Origin: Candidatus Gastranaerophilales bacterium
Lineage (GTDB): Bacteria > Cyanobacteriota > Vampirovibrionia > Gastranaerophilales > Gastranaerophilaceae
Direction: 5' to 3'
Assembly: GCA_021202305.1 (NCBI GenBank)
Contig: JAJQDG010000058.1
Location: 1 to 8,240, forward strand
DNA length: 8,240 nucleotides
Below are positions 7,100-8,240 of the stretch, one piece after another (positions within the stretch are counted from its first letter, which is position 1; the number at the start of each line of letters is the position of its first letter). The notes under the pieces were generated by a model, which had not been told where the DNA came from, searched no databases, and worked only from the letters and a program-made list of their open reading frames with translations. A program made the position numbers and the translations under genes.

Positions 7100-7681
7100 A
7101 ATGTTTTTTGAGCATCCATTCGTCCTTTCAATTCCGATATGAAAATTATTTTTGTAAGTGTTTCTTCAAGTTCTTCCGTGCTTAAATCAGGATAAATTTC
7201 AGCCAGATTTTCTAAAGCTTCCTCTGCGTTTCTTGTTTTATTAAAGCTTTCAATAACAGTGTTTAATGCTTTATTAAGAGGGTTTTTAGGGTCACTTAAA
7301 GCAATATCGATTGTATTTTTATCAGATTCACTAAAGTTAAAAGGCGCGCCCTGTGCAACACTTCGGCTCACGCATTCAATATCATTTTCTTTATATCCAT
7401 AAGTTCTGGCTAAATATTCTTTTGAAAATTGAACCCCCTAAAGAATAAATTTTTAAATCCCTTTCCGCTTTTTGGATGTTTAAATCTTCATCTTCAATGA
7501 AGGCAAATTTTGGCACGGGGCTATCGCCGAAATTAGTGGCGCATACAATTGAAATAAACTTATTTATTGTAGATTCAACAAGCTTTTTATCAGAGTTTAT
7601 AATATCCGCTCTAACGCCCATATGCGTGTTTGCGGCGGCATAACTTCCGGAGGTTCCGACATCCGTTGTCAGGGTTTGCCC
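7090..7681 (-). pseudogene. Mu gp29-like (DUF935) portal gene, C-terminal part with a frameshift
   Basis: Portal proteins of this family form the dodecameric DNA entry channel of Mu-like phage heads. The minus strand begins at 7681 with GQTLTTDVGTSGSYAAANTH, the family's GQTLTT-G-GS signature, and continues MGVRADIINSDKKLVESTIN. At the C5 tract 7434-7438 the frame breaks. Removing one base joins ERDLKIYSLG to VQFSKEYLARTYGYKENDIE and then SRSVAQGAPFNF, ending ELKGRMDAQKTLRT. The repaired piece is about 196 residues, well under half of a usual portal of about 500, so the N-terminal part is missing and replaced by a CRISPR repeat. It sits directly before the gpF-like gene, the order seen in Mu-like phages. 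The frameshift may be a sequencing error in the homopolymer. Confidence 0.8.
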
Positions 7682-7780
7682 ATCTACGATAGTAGAAATT
7701 AATATACATGTCTAAACGAAAATGCAGAAACAATGTCCGTTACTATCTACGATAGTAGAAATTAATATACATGTTTAAAC
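7682..7780 (-). CRISPR. Type V-A CRISPR array, two repeats and one spacer
   Basis: Two 36-base repeats at 7745-7780 (leader side) and 7717-7682 differ at one base (GTTTAAAC against GTTTAGAC at the start). They flank a 27-base spacer (7718-7744). Read on the minus strand, each repeat ends AATTTCTACTATCGTAGAT, the Cas12a crRNA handle: TCTAC and GTAGA pair around a TATC loop. Repeat end, spacer length and adjacent cas2 all fit type V-A. After the second repeat, a third repeat is absent; the portal gene starts on the next base. No match to the spacer was noticed elsewhere in the window. Confidence 0.93.
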
Positions 7781-7897
7781 CCCTTACGGGTGGCAAAATG
7801 GTCATGTTTGAGGAGTTTTTTAGATTTTTAGACACAATTTCACACATTTTTATCCGTTTTTTGCCTTTTTAAAAAATTAAGACCCGGGTTTGTAACT
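7781..7897 (-). promoter_or_regulatory. CRISPR leader between cas2 and the array
   Basis: A 117-base non-coding, AT-rich stretch with several A/T runs links the cas2 stop to the first repeat. It is in the expected leader position for integration of new spacers and should hold the array promoter, although I cannot pick out a clear -35/-10 pair. The end next to the repeat is richer in G+C (CCACCCGTAAGGG on the minus strand). Confidence 0.6.
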
Positions 7898-8170
7898 TCA
7901 TACTACAATTATATCATCCTCGTCATTTTTTGCATAGCCCCATTTGGTTATTTTGCAGGTTTCGCTTGTTTCTATTATTATAATACTATCCGTTTGTTTA
8001 AAACTTTTTTCAAAATTGTTTGTTATTTCACTCATAATATTGTTTAGTATTCTTTTACTGTTTTTTATTTCATATACAGAATATTGCAGCCTGTAACCGA
8101 ATTTTTTGATATATTTTGAAAATCTGCTGCGCAATTTGTCATTTTCAATGTCATAACTGATTATTATCAT
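7898..8170 (-). CDS. cas2: CRISPR-associated endoribonuclease-fold protein Cas2
   Basis: Cas2 forms the dimeric core of the Cas1-Cas2 complex that inserts new spacers. It has 90 residues, the usual length, with a ferredoxin-like pattern: a first strand IIISYDIEND with the conserved Asp at residue 7, helix LRSRFSKYIKKFG, second strand YRLQYSVYEIKNS, and the closing ITKWGYAKNDEDDIIVV. The YRLQYSVYEI and GYAKND segments fit Cas2 of type V-A loci. The ATG at 8170 is preceded by GGAG with a 7-base gap, and the first 20 bases overlap the upstream frame taken as cas1, implying coupled translation. The array lies directly downstream in the same direction. Confidence 0.93.
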   Translation of the reverse strand: MIIISYDIENDKLRSRFSKYIKKFGYRLQYSVYEIKNSKRILNNIMSEITNNFEKSFKQTDSIIIIETSETCKITKWGYAKNDEDDIIVV

Positions 8171-8240
8171 TTTTTAACTCCGCATTAGGAAATTCTTGTA
8201 TTGGTTTTTCTTTCATAAACCATCTGTAATATTGCTGAAT
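8151..8240 (-). CDS. cas1: Probable Cas1, last 29 codons only
   Basis: A minus-strand frame enters at the window edge and ends with TGA at 8153-8151, overlapping cas2 by 20 bases. The peptide IQQYYRWFMKEKPIQEFPNA continues with ELKNDNNQL. It is too short to prove identity from motifs. The call rests on position: in type V-A loci cas1 lies directly upstream of cas2, often overlapping it. The frame is open to the edge, and the overlap plus the cas2 ribosome site inside it fit an operon. cas4 and cas12a would be expected beyond 8240. Confidence 0.6.
   Translation of the reverse strand: MQQYYRWFMKEKPIQEFPNAELKNDNNQL

Noticed and set aside
6878..7185. Several 60-70 codon frames on both strands between the portal and gpF genes
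   Set aside because: They are translations of inverted repeats with low-complexity Phe/Lys/Arg sequence and no ribosome sites.

Overview
The window splits into two halves of different character. Bases 59-4345 (plus strand) hold an intact housekeeping operon of translation genes: infB (initiation factor IF-2), rbfA (30S maturation), truB (tRNA U55 pseudouridine synthase) and a small membrane-anchored GerMN-domain protein. Spacing is tight: truB begins on the base after the rbfA stop codon. The DNA is AT-rich and bacterial. The pilin remnant carries a prepilin signature of the kind SAFTLAETLITLAIIGVVAA, which I associate from memory with gut Melainabacteria/Gastranaerophilales-like genomes. That assignment is a guess, not a result.

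From 4346 to the end every protein-coding feature is on the minus strand, and the region is a mosaic of broken accessory genes. Left to right: a type IV prepilin fragment lacking both ends (about 4346-4757); the N-terminal part of an unrecognised phage-context protein (start at 4975); a compact small-RNA gene on the plus strand with its own sigma70-type promoter, closing stem and T-tract (promoter 4975-5002, RNA about 5009-5136); a Mu gpF-like head morphogenesis gene (5122-6857) with a possible C-terminal nuclease-like domain; a repeat-filled spacer (about 6910-7099); the C-terminal part of a Mu gp29-like (DUF935) portal gene with one frameshift (7090-7681); a two-repeat type V-A CRISPR array (7682-7780); an AT-rich leader; cas2 (7898-8170); and the last 29 codons of a probable cas1 running off the window. 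In the minus direction the order is cas1-cas2-leader-array, as in Cas12a loci, so cas4 and cas12a are expected beyond base 8240.

Three things stand out. First, the gpF gene is interrupted twice by nearly identical 145-bp sequences, both sitting in the same orientation and codon phase directly before a TGG Trp codon. Removing 143 and 144 bases restores an uninterrupted 482-codon protein. Second, the last CRISPR repeat is fused to the base with the phage portal gene at its GQTLTT motif, exactly where a spacer should begin. The array may therefore carry a spacer against this phage, with the contig, or the genome, crossing from spacer to phage there. Third, the promoter-RNA-terminator unit inside the phage block matches no RNA family I recognise. 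Several other palindromic repeats lie in the phage block, one of them apparently read in frame. Abrupt gene-breaking junctions near 4346, 4757 and 7681 mean that assembly chimerism has to be considered alongside real rearrangement.
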